Source: Pseudomonadota bacterium
GTDB lineage: Bacteria > Desulfobacterota > Syntrophia > Syntrophales > UBA5619
Assembly (NCBI GenBank): GCA_018896355.1
Contig: JAHIMW010000099.1
Span: 1 to 16,764 of the forward strand
Direction: 5' to 3'
Length of the DNA: 16,764 nt
Shown here: piece by piece, positions 7,638-14,901 of the stretch
Layout of the letters: each line of letters begins with the position of its first letter
Position numbering within the stretch: the first letter of the stretch is position 1
Position numbers and translations under genes: made by a program
Notes under the pieces: generated by a model
Databases searched by the model: none
Told to the model about the DNA's origin: nothing
The model's input: the letters and a program-made list of their open reading frames with translations, nothing else

Positions 7638-7639
7638 CA
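7630..7639. promoter_or_regulatory. Putative GntR/UTRA operator, TGTATATACA
   Basis: This is a perfect 10-base palindrome of the form TGTA-N2-TACA, the site described for HutC-type GntR regulators. It overlaps the candidate -10 element, so binding would block transcription of the transaldolase gene and those behind it. It lies between a GntR/UTRA gene and the enzyme genes, 43 bases upstream of the transaldolase start. Confidence 0.55.
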
Positions 7640-7681
7640 TCTAAACAACGAAAAGGCACTCAATACAAACAGGGGGATAGC

Positions 7682-8887
7682 ATGAGGGAAAATAACTTGT
7701 TGGAAGCACTAGTTCAGGTGAGTCCCGGTATGGAGATCTGGTGGGATTCATCCCCGGTCATTTTCGAGAACTGGTGTCGGAAGTTGCTTGCCAAGGCGGA
7801 TGAGGGGGATCAGCAGACGCTGAAGCGCCAATTCGGCCGGATGTACAACATTGAGAATCCTGGGGAGTCGCTTTTCCGCGGCGTCACGACCAACCCCTCG
7901 CTCTCTCTCCAGGCCATCAAGGATGATGAGCCGTATTGGAAAGAGGTCACTTTCGGCATTATCAAGAATAATCCTGGAATCGACAAGGAGTCACTCTTTT
8001 GGCTTCTTTACAAGGAGGTCGTGAAACGGGGTTCCGATATGTTCCTGCCGCTGTTTGAAAAGACAAACTTTCGAGAGGGCTTCCTGTCCGGACAGGTGGA
8101 TCCGCGGAAGTCCTTCGACAAGGAGATCATGTTGAAGCAGGCCGCGGAACTGGCCGCGATCAATCCCAACGTGATGGTCAAGGTGCCGGGCACAAAGGAG
8201 GGATACGAGGTTATTGAGGAGCTGACCTCCCGCGGGATTGCCACCAACAATACGCTGACGTTCGTGTTGCCGCAATTGATGGACTGCGCCAGGTCCGTGC
8301 AGAAGGGGCTGGAAAAGGCCAAGGCGAATCATGTGGATCTTTCGCGCTGGCGATCCATAATCACCCACATGGAAGCCCGCTACGGCGACTTGGGCGGATT
8401 GAGGGATTTCGGAAGGGAAAAGGGAATCGAGCTTTCCGAGGGGGATGTCCGTCTGGCGGAATTGGCCATCTTCAAGAAGGCCTACCGGCTGCTCAAGAAG
8501 AACAACTATCCGAGCAAGCTCCTCTCCTGCTCCCTGCGTGTCGGACCGACCGTGGATGGCGCGCTGAGGCTTTGGCATCTGGAGGAGAAGGCGGGTGCAA
8601 ACATCGTGGTCACCTGTCCGCCAACTTTCATTGATGAGGTGATCCATTTTCCGGGACAGGAAAACATCCATTTTATAAAGGACCGCATCGATCATGAGAT
8701 ACCGAAGGATGTGCTGGATAAGCTGCTGCGCGTACCCTATTTCGAAAGGGCCTACGCGGAGGACGGCTATTCACGGGATGAGTACAACGCCCATCCATCG
8801 CTGGTGAAGACGGCGCAGCAGTTTTCGAAAGCTACCGACGATATGGTGGAATTTGCGGGAAAGTGCATTGCAGATTTCTCACGTTAG
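7682..8887 (+). CDS. Transaldolase-family protein, unusually long
   Basis: Transaldolases move a dihydroxyacetone unit between sugar phosphates through a lysine Schiff base in a TIM barrel. In this 401-residue protein the family signatures are visible. An early Asp22 lies in WWDSSP, TTNPSL is at 69-74, the probable Schiff-base Lys167 is in VMVKVPGTKEG, and NNTLTFVLPQ follows at 189-198. Classical TalB enzymes have about 315 residues and the fructose-6-phosphate aldolase type about 220, so this is a long variant. It carries an insertion around residues 85-150 and extra C-terminal sequence from about 340. The ATG at 7682 (AGGGGG at 7671-7676) is chosen over an earlier in-frame TTG at 7610, which overlaps the promoter/operator. 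The aminotransferase follows 18 bases later. It is probably an aldolase/transaldolase acting on an intermediate of this cluster's pathway; the substrate is unknown. Confidence 0.85.
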   Translation: MRENNLLEALVQVSPGMEIWWDSSPVIFENWCRKLLAKADEGDQQTLKRQFGRMYNIENPGESLFRGVTTNPSLSLQAIKDDEPYWKEVTFGIIKNNPGIDKESLFWLLYKEVVKRGSDMFLPLFEKTNFREGFLSGQVDPRKSFDKEIMLKQAAELAAINPNVMVKVPGTKEGYEVIEELTSRGIATNNTLTFVLPQLMDCARSVQKGLEKAKANHVDLSRWRSIITHMEARYGDLGGLRDFGREKGIELSEGDVRLAELAIFKKAYRLLKKNNYPSKLLSCSLRVGPTVDGALRLWHLEEKAGANIVVTCPPTFIDEVIHFPGQENIHFIKDRIDHEIPKDVLDKLLRVPYFERAYAEDGYSRDEYNAHPSLVKTAQQFSKATDDMVEFAGKCIADFSR

Positions 8888-8905
8888 CGATGAAAGGAGA
8901 GAGAG

Positions 8906-10000
8906 ATGAAGCAGTTAAAAGATTGGTTTGTGCCATGGTTGACCACCGCGCGAGAATACAATACAGGCATTCTGGATAAGGCCTGGGCAAATCCCGATTA
9001 CGGTCGCCTGATGCTCAATGAAAACCCGTTACCCCCGTCCGAGAAGGTGATACGGGCGGTGACGGATATCCTGTCCAAGGGAAACCGCTATCCCGACAGC
9101 ATGCTGCGGTTGCGGACCAAGCTGGGGAAGCTGCACAACCTGGGACCGGAAAATATCGGCCTCTGCAACGGCTCTTCGGAGATCATCGATTGCATGATGA
9201 GGATCTTCCTCCAGCCCGGCGATGAGTTCATCATCTCCACGCCGACCTTCGAACTTTTCCCCCCCCGGGCGGAGCTGGCGGGCGGGAAGGTGGTTTCGGT
9301 TCCGCTCCGAAAAGAGGATCTCCAGTACGATGTGGATGGCATGCTCAAGGCGATCACCTCCAGGACCAAGCTGATGCTGGTCATCAACCCGAACAACCCG
9401 ACCGGCATCTTCATCGACGACAAGGATCTGATCCGTTTCTGCGAGACGGGGATCCCGCTCTGCATCGATGAGGCCTATCTGGACTACCATCCGGAGATCC
9501 CCTCAAAAGACTTTCTGCTTCAGAAATATCCCCAGGTCTTCCTCTCCCACACCCTTTCGAAGGCCTACGGCTTCGCCGGCATCCGGTTCGGGTACGTGGT
9601 GGGAACGGAGGAGATGGTCAAGGCCTTCAATACCATGTTCCTCCCCTGGAACGTGAGCCTGATGGCGATGGCGGCCGCAGAGGCGATCCTGGACAATCCC
9701 GGGGAGGTCGCGGCGAAGGTGAATCACAACAACCGCTGGATGGCGGTTTTCACCGAGGAGTTGGTCAAGGTTGGGCTTAAGCCTTATCCGGCGCATGGCA
9801 ATTACATGCTGATCGACGCGACCTTGACCGGCAAGACCACGGCGGAGATCCTGGCGGCGGGATTGGAAATGGAAAAGATCTTTTTGAAAAAGATCAATCC
9901 GATCCACGGTCGGGACGGCTACTTCCGGGTCACGCCCGGCGTGGACGAGGAAAACGAGCGGTTCGTCCGTTTTGTCCGGAACTATTTCGGCAAGCGGTAA
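8906..10000 (+). CDS. PLP-dependent aminotransferase, HisC-like class I/II
   Basis: This is a fold-type I aminotransferase of 364 residues, most like histidinol-phosphate aminotransferases. Visible features are the N-terminal NENPLPPS, where HisC has LNENPxGPS, and the phosphate-binding NGSSEII near 88-94. NPNNPTG is at 161-167, Asp188 and Tyr191 lie in IDEAYLDY, the Schiff-base Lys219 is in SHTLSKAYGFAGIRFGY, and the carboxylate/phosphate-binding Arg341 is in FRVTPG. AAAGGAGA lies 5 bases before the ATG, and the gene is 18 bases after the transaldolase, so the two are one transcription unit. No other histidine-synthesis gene is nearby, so a role in the local catabolic pathway is more likely than histidine synthesis. 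It may transfer an amino group to or from the compound handled by the transaldolase or flavoprotein. The amino donor and acceptor cannot be read from sequence. It is not the class V enzyme PhnW of aminoethylphosphonate breakdown. Confidence 0.88.
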   Translation: MKQLKDWFVPWLTTAREYNTGILDKAWANPDYGRLMLNENPLPPSEKVIRAVTDILSKGNRYPDSMLRLRTKLGKLHNLGPENIGLCNGSSEIIDCMMRIFLQPGDEFIISTPTFELFPPRAELAGGKVVSVPLRKEDLQYDVDGMLKAITSRTKLMLVINPNNPTGIFIDDKDLIRFCETGIPLCIDEAYLDYHPEIPSKDFLLQKYPQVFLSHTLSKAYGFAGIRFGYVVGTEEMVKAFNTMFLPWNVSLMAMAAAEAILDNPGEVAAKVNHNNRWMAVFTEELVKVGLKPYPAHGNYMLIDATLTGKTTAEILAAGLEMEKIFLKKINPIHGRDGYFRVTPGVDEENERFVRFVRNYFGKR

Positions 10001-10030
10001 AGACGTAGCTCTCGTATTACAAGTGAAATT

Positions 10031-10162
10031 TCCCCTCCCCTGGTGGGAGGGGATTAAGGGGAGGGGGAAATCATTCACGGAAATACAATCCCTTTTCGCC
10101 CCCACCCTAACCCTCCCCCGTCAAGGGGGAGGGAAGATTGTTTACCCCCGTCAAGGGGGAGG
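10031..10162. repeat. C/G-rich palindromic intergenic repeat cluster
   Basis: The 210-base gap between the aminotransferase and etfB holds three related hairpins. CCCCTCCC / GGGAGGGG with a 5-base loop is at 10032-10052, and a further GGGGAGGGGG strand lies at 10058-10067. A perfect 9-bp stem CCCTCCCCC / GGGGGAGGG with loop GTCAA is at 10111-10133. A second copy of the CCCCCGTCAAGGGGGAGG core is at about 10145-10162. This resembles the REP/MITE-like C-rich repeats scattered between genes in many proteobacteria. It has no coding potential, may stabilise or terminate transcripts, and separates etfB from the upstream unit. Confidence 0.75.
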
Positions 10163-10210
10163 AGATTTTGGACTTTATCCCGGGGCGTCAAAGATGCAGG
10201 TTTCGTCATA

Positions 10211-10981
10211 GTGAAGATCTACGTCTGCGTAAAGCATGTGCCCGACACCGCGGCAAACATCAGACCGCTGGGCGGGGCGGCCTTTGATGAGACCGTCAAG
10301 TTCATCGTGAATCCCTACGACGAGTATGCCCTGGAGCAGGCCCTCCGGATCCGGGAAAGCGGCTCCGGAGCCGAGGTCATTGCGGTCACGGTCGGAAAGG
10401 AGGTTGCGACCTCCACGTTGCGGACGGCCCTTGCGATGGGCGCCGATCGGTCGATTCTCGTGAAGACGGACGCCTATTTTACGGACAGCGTCGAGACGGG
10501 CCGCCTCCTACACAGCGCCGTTTCCCGGGACGGTTCCCCGGACCTGATCCTGACCGGCCGGCAATCGGTCGACACAGAGGGGATGCAGATCCCCTACCGG
10601 TTGGGGGTACTCTTCGATATGCCCGTGGCCGTCAATGTGGTGACTTTTTCGATGGTCGAAGGCCGGGTAACCGTGGAGCGGGAAATCGAAGCGGACGTCC
10701 GCGAGGTGATCGAGATGACGACGCCCTGCGTCGTCGGTGCAGCCAAGGGGTTGAACCGGCCGCGCTGTCCCACCCTTCCCGACATGATGAAAGCGAAGAA
10801 GAAGGAGATCCGGGTGATCCCCCGGGCCGATCTCGGCTTTCCTCCTCCCATTCCAACGGTGGAGCTCCTCGGGCTTCAAGCGGTGCCCGACCGGGGCCGG
10901 GGGACTATCCTGGAGGGGGATCCGGAAAAGATGGTAAGGGAGCTTCTGCGCCTGCTCCGGGAAGAGGCCAGGGTTCTATAG
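10211..10981 (+). CDS. etfB: Electron transfer flavoprotein beta subunit
   Basis: EtfB is the AMP/adenine-nucleotide-binding subunit of the soluble heterodimer that carries electrons from flavin dehydrogenases to a membrane quinone oxidoreductase. The 256-residue chain has the full family pattern: MKIYVCVKHVPDT start, NPYDEYALEQALR at 34-46, ALAMGADR at 73-80, GRQSVDTEGMQIP at 116-128, and the EtfB signature PTLPDMMKAKKK at 187-198. The GTG start at 10211 gives the canonical N-terminus, but its ribosome-binding site is poor (only AGG about 10 bases away). The gene follows a palindromic repeat cluster rather than lying tight behind the aminotransferase. etfA follows after 16 bases. The downstream dimethylglycine/sarcosine-dehydrogenase-like flavoprotein is the obvious electron donor. 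Whether this ETF is a simple carrier or a bifurcating type cannot be decided by eye. Confidence 0.95.
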   Translation: MKIYVCVKHVPDTAANIRPLGGAAFDETVKFIVNPYDEYALEQALRIRESGSGAEVIAVTVGKEVATSTLRTALAMGADRSILVKTDAYFTDSVETGRLLHSAVSRDGSPDLILTGRQSVDTEGMQIPYRLGVLFDMPVAVNVVTFSMVEGRVTVEREIEADVREVIEMTTPCVVGAAKGLNRPRCPTLPDMMKAKKKEIRVIPRADLGFPPPIPTVELLGLQAVPDRGRGTILEGDPEKMVRELLRLLREEARVL

Positions 10982-10997
10982 CGGAGAAAGAGGGGCT

Positions 10998-11981
10998 ATG
11001 GCGAGGATCGGCGTTCTCATCGAGGCAAGGGGAGGAGAGGTCAAAAAAACCGCGCTGGGCGCCCTGGCCGCGGCCAGGCAGGATCGGGAGAACGAGGTTT
11101 ACGCGCTGCTGTTCGGTGATCACGCGGAGGCCTGTAAAGGGGTATTGCGACAATACGGCGCGGACCGGATCGTGGCGATCCGGACGCCGGAGGCGGATAT
11201 CAGCCCCTTTCCGGATGTGCAGGCCGGCGCTCTGGCCGCGGCGATCGATCGTTTCCAGCTCGACGCGATCCTCGGGGTGTCCGGCCAGACCGGAAGGGAT
11301 CTTCTGGCCCGGATCGCATCGATTGCGGGAGCGCCGCTGGTTCTGGACTGCATGGATATCGATTTTCCCTCGGGCATTGTAAAAAAATCCCACTTCTCCG
11401 GGAAGACGACGGCAACGCTCCGCCTGAACGGTCGACCTTGGATACTGGGGATCCGCCCCAACATCTTCCCCGAAAGGATCGACCCCAGGCAAGGCGATAC
11501 CGTCGTATACGAAGCCACGGTCCCGACCTCGAAACGGCTGGTGATCCGGGAAGTCAAGCAGGGTTCCTCCGGGGGGCCGGATGTCTCCGAAGCCGAAATC
11601 ATCATCTCCGGCGGACGCGCCGTCGGCTCCGCGGAAAACTTCCGGATACTGAAAGAGTGCGCATCCGTTCTCGGGGCGGCGGTCGGCGCCTCCCGTGCCG
11701 CCGTGGACGCTGGCTTCGCCTCTCACGCAATGCAGGTCGGCCAGACCGGCAAAACGGTCAGCCCAAGGCTCTACATCGCCTGCGGAATTTCCGGTTCCGT
11801 TCAGCATTTCGCGGGCATGAAGACAGCCAAGGTGATCGTGGCCGTCAACAACGATCCCGATGCGCCCATTTTCCAAAAATGCGATTACGGCCTCCTCGGC
11901 GATCTTTTCGAGGTTGTCCCTGCCCTGACGAGGGCGCTCGGCCGTGCTCAAGCTCCCCGGATAGGGCACAACGAAGGATGA
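10998..11981 (+). CDS. etfA: Electron transfer flavoprotein alpha subunit
   Basis: EtfA is the FAD-carrying subunit of the ETF heterodimer. The N-terminal domain (about 1-190) is the variable ETF fold. The C-terminal FAD domain is highly conserved: SGGRAVGSAENF at 204-215, GAAVGASRAAVDAGF at 226-240, MQVGQTGKTVSP at 245-256, CGISGSVQHFAGM at 262-274, and NNDPDAPIFQKCDYG at 284-298. The 327-residue length is normal. The ATG at 10998 has AGAGGGG upstream and lies 16 bases after etfB, forming a two-gene unit. A palindromic element starts only 5 bases after the stop codon and separates etfA from the flavoprotein gene, which is the probable source of electrons. Confidence 0.96.
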   Translation: MARIGVLIEARGGEVKKTALGALAAARQDRENEVYALLFGDHAEACKGVLRQYGADRIVAIRTPEADISPFPDVQAGALAAAIDRFQLDAILGVSGQTGRDLLARIASIAGAPLVLDCMDIDFPSGIVKKSHFSGKTTATLRLNGRPWILGIRPNIFPERIDPRQGDTVVYEATVPTSKRLVIREVKQGSSGGPDVSEAEIIISGGRAVGSAENFRILKECASVLGAAVGASRAAVDAGFASHAMQVGQTGKTVSPRLYIACGISGSVQHFAGMKTAKVIVAVNNDPDAPIFQKCDYGLLGDLFEVVPALTRALGRAQAPRIGHNEG

Positions 11982-11985
11982 AAAA

Positions 11986-12070
11986 TGTAGGGTGGATTAG
12001 CGGAGCGTAATCCACCTTGATCTCCGATGCATCTAAGGTGCGTTACGGCATTCGCCTAACGCACCCTACA
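11986..12070. repeat. Composite palindromic element with TGTAGGGTG terminal inverted repeats
   Basis: The 85-base element is bounded by TGTAGGGTG (11986-11994) and its exact complement CACCCTACA (12062-12070). Inside are two perfect stem-loops with related arms. GGTGGATTA / TAATCCACC with an 8-base loop is at 11991-12016, and GGTGCGTTA / TAACGCACC with an 11-base loop is at 12037-12065. The layout, inverted ends plus paired hairpins in an intergenic gap, fits a REP/MITE-like mobile repeat. Very similar sequences are, from memory, common between genes in diverse bacteria. It could act as a transcript stabiliser or weak terminator after etfA. Confidence 0.85.
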
Positions 12071-12122
12071 TTATGCGTCTGAGATACAGGGAAGGGGCAT
12101 TTCATATGAGAAGGAGTGAATC

Positions 12123-14543
12123 ATGCGCGACAGTGCACGGGTTGTAATTATCGGCGGCGGAATCGTCGGCTGCAGTATCGCCTACCACCTGACGAAGATG
12201 GGATGGACGGATGTCCTCATCCTGGAAAAGGGTGAGTTGACCAGCGGCTCCACCTGGCATGCGGCGGGCCTGGTGGGACAGCTCCGCTCCCACCGGAATG
12301 TGACGAGGATGCTGCAGCACAGCGTCGGCCTCTACGAGACGCTGGAGGAGGAAACGGGACTGACCACCGGCTGGAAGCGTTGCGGCTGTCTCCATCTGGC
12401 CGGCACGGAGGAAAGGCTCTTAGAATTGAAGAAAGGGGCCACCACGGCGCGCAGCTTCGGCCTGGAGATGCAGATGATCACGCCTTCCGAGGCGCTGAAG
12501 ATTTTCCCGATCCTCGATATGGAAGGGATCATCGGCGCGGCCTTCATGCCCTCCGACGGCCAGGCGGATCCGAGCGGCCTCACCATGGCGCTGGCCAAGG
12601 GGGCGATGAACCGCGGCGCCACGGTGGAGCAGAAGACCCGGGTCACCGGTTTCGAGATCAGGGACAACCGCATTAGCGCCGTCGTGACCGACCGGGGAAC
12701 GGTCCGGTGCGAGACGGTCGTCAATGCCGCGGGGATGTGGGGGCGCGAGATCGGCCGGATGATGGGGGTCAACATCCCGCTGGTTCCGTTCCAGCACCAA
12801 TACCTGGTCACCGAGCCGATTGAGGGACTGCCGCCGGGCCTGCCGACGCTGCGTGACAAGGACAGCCTCCTCTACTACAAAGAGGAGGTCGGGGGGCTCG
12901 TCATGGGGGGTTACGAAAGAGATGGAATCCCCTGGTCCACCACGGGGATCCTCCCGGGCTTCACACAGGAGCTGCTGGAGCCGGATTTCGACCATTTCGA
13001 GTCCATTTCCCAGGCGGCCGTCAAGCGGACGCCCTGCCTCGGCACGGTCGGGATCGCGCGTCTGGTGAACGGACCGGAGGCCTTCACCCCCGACGGCAAC
13101 TGCATGCTTGGACCGGCGCCGGAACTGGAAAATTGTTTTGTCGCCGTCGGATTCAACGCCTTCGGGATCGCCGCCGGCGGCGGGGCCGGGCGGATGGTGG
13201 CCGAATGGATCGTGGAGGGGGAACCGAGCCTAAACATCTGGCCCCTCGACATCCGCCGCTTCGGCCCGTATCACCGGAGTCTCCGGTACAATGTCGAACG
13301 GACCAAAGAGATCTACGGAAAGCATTACACCATCTCCTGGCCCCATGAGGAGCACGATTCGGCCCGGGGGGTGAGGCGCTCTCCACTCTATGGGTTGCTC
13401 AAGGAGAAGGGGGCGGTATATGGCGCGAAATACGGCTGGGAGAGGACCAACTGGTTCGCCCCGCCAGGGGTGGCGCCCGAGGACGTGCCCACCTTCGGGA
13501 TTCCGAACTGGTTCGACCACGTGGCCGCCGAGCATCGGGCGGCCCGGGAGTCGGTGGTCCTGATCGACCAGTCCTCGTTCAGCAAGTTCGAGGTGGCCGG
13601 ACCCGGAGCGCCGGCCTTTCTGAACGAAATGGCGGCGGGCAATGTTGACAGGCCCGTGGGATCGACTGTCTATACCCAGCTCTGCAACGACCGGGGCGGA
13701 GTCGAGGCGGACATCACGATCTCCCGGGTGGCGGAAGGCTGCTTCTTTGTGATCACCGGAACCGCCTTCGGGGTGCACGATTTCATGTGGTTCAAAAGGC
13801 ATCTGCCGCGGGACGGCTCGGTTTCGCTTCGTGATGTGACCTCCTCCTTTGCGATGATCAATATCTGCGGGCCCCTCTCCCGAGAACTCCTGATGCGCCT
13901 CTCCGACGACGACTTCAGCAACGAAGGTTTCGCCTTCGGTCATTGCCGGGAAGTCGTCATCGGCTATGCCCCGGTGCTGGCGATCCGTGTGACCTACATC
14001 GGCGAACTGGGCTACGAGCTCTACATGCCGCCGGAATATGCCGCACATCTGTACGAGAGCCTCTGGGAAGCCGGCCGGGACCTCGGCATCCGGAACGCCG
14101 GGTACCGGGCGATCGACTCGCTCCGGCTGGAGAAGGGGTACTGCTACTGGGGCGCCGAAGTATCGCCGGATTACAGCCCCTACGACGCCGGGATCGGTTT
14201 TGCCGTGCACCTCGACAAGGGACCATTCAAGGGTCGGGAGGCGCTGCTCAAGATCAAACAGGAGGGCGCGAAGTGGAGACTCTGTACCTTCACACTGGAT
14301 CATGACCGGCCGATCCTGCTTTCCGGCGGGGAGACGATCACCTGCCGGGGAAAGGTCGTCGGGGCGGTCTCCAGCGGCGGATATGGCCATACGGTGAGGA
14401 AGACGATCGCCCTGGGTTATCTGTCCGCCGCGGATGCGGAACATCAGGACGGTTTTGCCATAGAGGTTTTTGGCGAGGCGATCCCGGCCACACGTCTATC
14501 GAAGCCCCCGTACGATCCGGAGCGCAGCCGGATTTTTCTTTAG
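12123..14543 (+). CDS. Dimethylglycine/sarcosine-dehydrogenase-like flavoprotein (DAO + GcvT)
   Basis: The enzyme oxidises an N-methyl or N-alkyl amine with FAD and can pass the released one-carbon unit to tetrahydrofolate. Its 806 residues have the four-part order of mammalian and bacterial dimethylglycine and sarcosine dehydrogenases. A DAO-type FAD domain comes first, with GGGIVG at 11-16 and ribose-binding Glu35. His46 in STWHAAGL corresponds to the histidine that binds FAD covalently in this family. The central FAO_M-like part (about 375-430) follows, then a GcvT folate domain (about 435-700) with RGGVEADITIS, where Asp530 matches the conserved GcvT aspartate, and GELGYELYMP at 627-636. 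Last is a GcvT C-terminal barrel (about 710-800) with SSGGYGHTVRKTIALGYL and PPYDPERSRI. AAGGAG lies 6 bases before the ATG. EtfBA just upstream is the expected electron acceptor. The exact substrate (dimethylglycine, sarcosine or a less usual N-substituted compound) is not determined. Confidence 0.92.
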   Translation: MRDSARVVIIGGGIVGCSIAYHLTKMGWTDVLILEKGELTSGSTWHAAGLVGQLRSHRNVTRMLQHSVGLYETLEEETGLTTGWKRCGCLHLAGTEERLLELKKGATTARSFGLEMQMITPSEALKIFPILDMEGIIGAAFMPSDGQADPSGLTMALAKGAMNRGATVEQKTRVTGFEIRDNRISAVVTDRGTVRCETVVNAAGMWGREIGRMMGVNIPLVPFQHQYLVTEPIEGLPPGLPTLRDKDSLLYYKEEVGGLVMGGYERDGIPWSTTGILPGFTQELLEPDFDHFESISQAAVKRTPCLGTVGIARLVNGPEAFTPDGNCMLGPAPELENCFVAVGFNAFGIAAGGGAGRMVAEWIVEGEPSLNIWPLDIRRFGPYHRSLRYNVERTKEIYGKHYTISWPHEEHDSARGVRRSPLYGLLKEKGAVYGAKYGWERTNWFAPPGVAPEDVPTFGIPNWFDHVAAEHRAARESVVLIDQSSFSKFEVAGPGAPAFLNEMAAGNVDRPVGSTVYTQLCNDRGGVEADITISRVAEGCFFVITGTAFGVHDFMWFKRHLPRDGSVSLRDVTSSFAMINICGPLSRELLMRLSDDDFSNEGFAFGHCREVVIGYAPVLAIRVTYIGELGYELYMPPEYAAHLYESLWEAGRDLGIRNAGYRAIDSLRLEKGYCYWGAEVSPDYSPYDAGIGFAVHLDKGPFKGREALLKIKQEGAKWRLCTFTLDHDRPILLSGGETITCRGKVVGAVSSGGYGHTVRKTIALGYLSAADAEHQDGFAIEVFGEAIPATRLSKPPYDPERSRIFL

Positions 14544-14546
14544 ACG

Positions 14547-14608
14547 ATCCTTCCGGGCAGTGATTCCTTCGGAATCTTGTCGTCTGCGTTGCTCAGTGAT
14601 CGAAGGAT
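14547..14608. other. Nested inverted repeats after the flavoprotein gene
   Basis: A perfect hairpin, GATTCC / GGAATC with loop TTC, is at 14562-14576. It sits inside an outer pair ATCCTTC (14547-14553) and GAAGGAT (14602-14608). The T content after the inner stem is low, so it is at best a weak terminator of the flavoprotein transcript. Confidence 0.4.
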
Positions 14609-14652
14609 GGAATCAACAAGGATGAGGTTAATGATGAAAATTGCAAAAATAA

Positions 14653-14775
14653 AACTTACTGGAAGTGATCAATACGCCGCACATCGGGAGGAACAAAGGT
14701 AAGGCGCCGGTGAAGCTTGTGGTTTTCTATGCCGGCGTGGAGGGGAGGCAAAATACGCGCAAGGCCGCAAAATGA
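14653..14775 (+). pseudogene. Possible C-terminal remnant of a cupin-domain protein
   Basis: After a TAA at 14650 this frame stays open to the TGA at 14773. It reads LLEVINTPHIGRNKGKAP followed by VKLVVFYAGVEGRQNT and ends in RKAAK, about 40 residues. The pattern of a His followed by an Arg-Asn turn, a PVKLVVFYAG strand and a closing NT is what I recall for the last strands of small cupin proteins. There is no plausible full-length gene or ribosome-binding site, and the rest of the barrel is missing, so it would be a deletion remnant. The identification rests on pattern recognition of a short stretch. Confidence 0.35.
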
Positions 14776-14901
14776 GGAGAAACGCAATGAACGTCATGCC
14801 GCCGAGCCACCGGAAGAACTCTGCACAAAGGCCTTCTGAATTCATCTACCTCCCTTTCCCAACCGCATTGCCGGCCCCTGCGTTTCGATTCATAATATCC
14901 A

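Noticed and set aside
7610..7681. Earlier TTG start for the transaldolase
   Set aside because: It would make the promoter and operator palindrome coding, has no ribosome-binding site, and the ATG at 7682 has AGGGGG suitably spaced.
13230..14444. 404-codon minus-strand frame opposite the DAO-GcvT gene
   Set aside because: Shadow of a confidently identified plus-strand gene; no family motifs.
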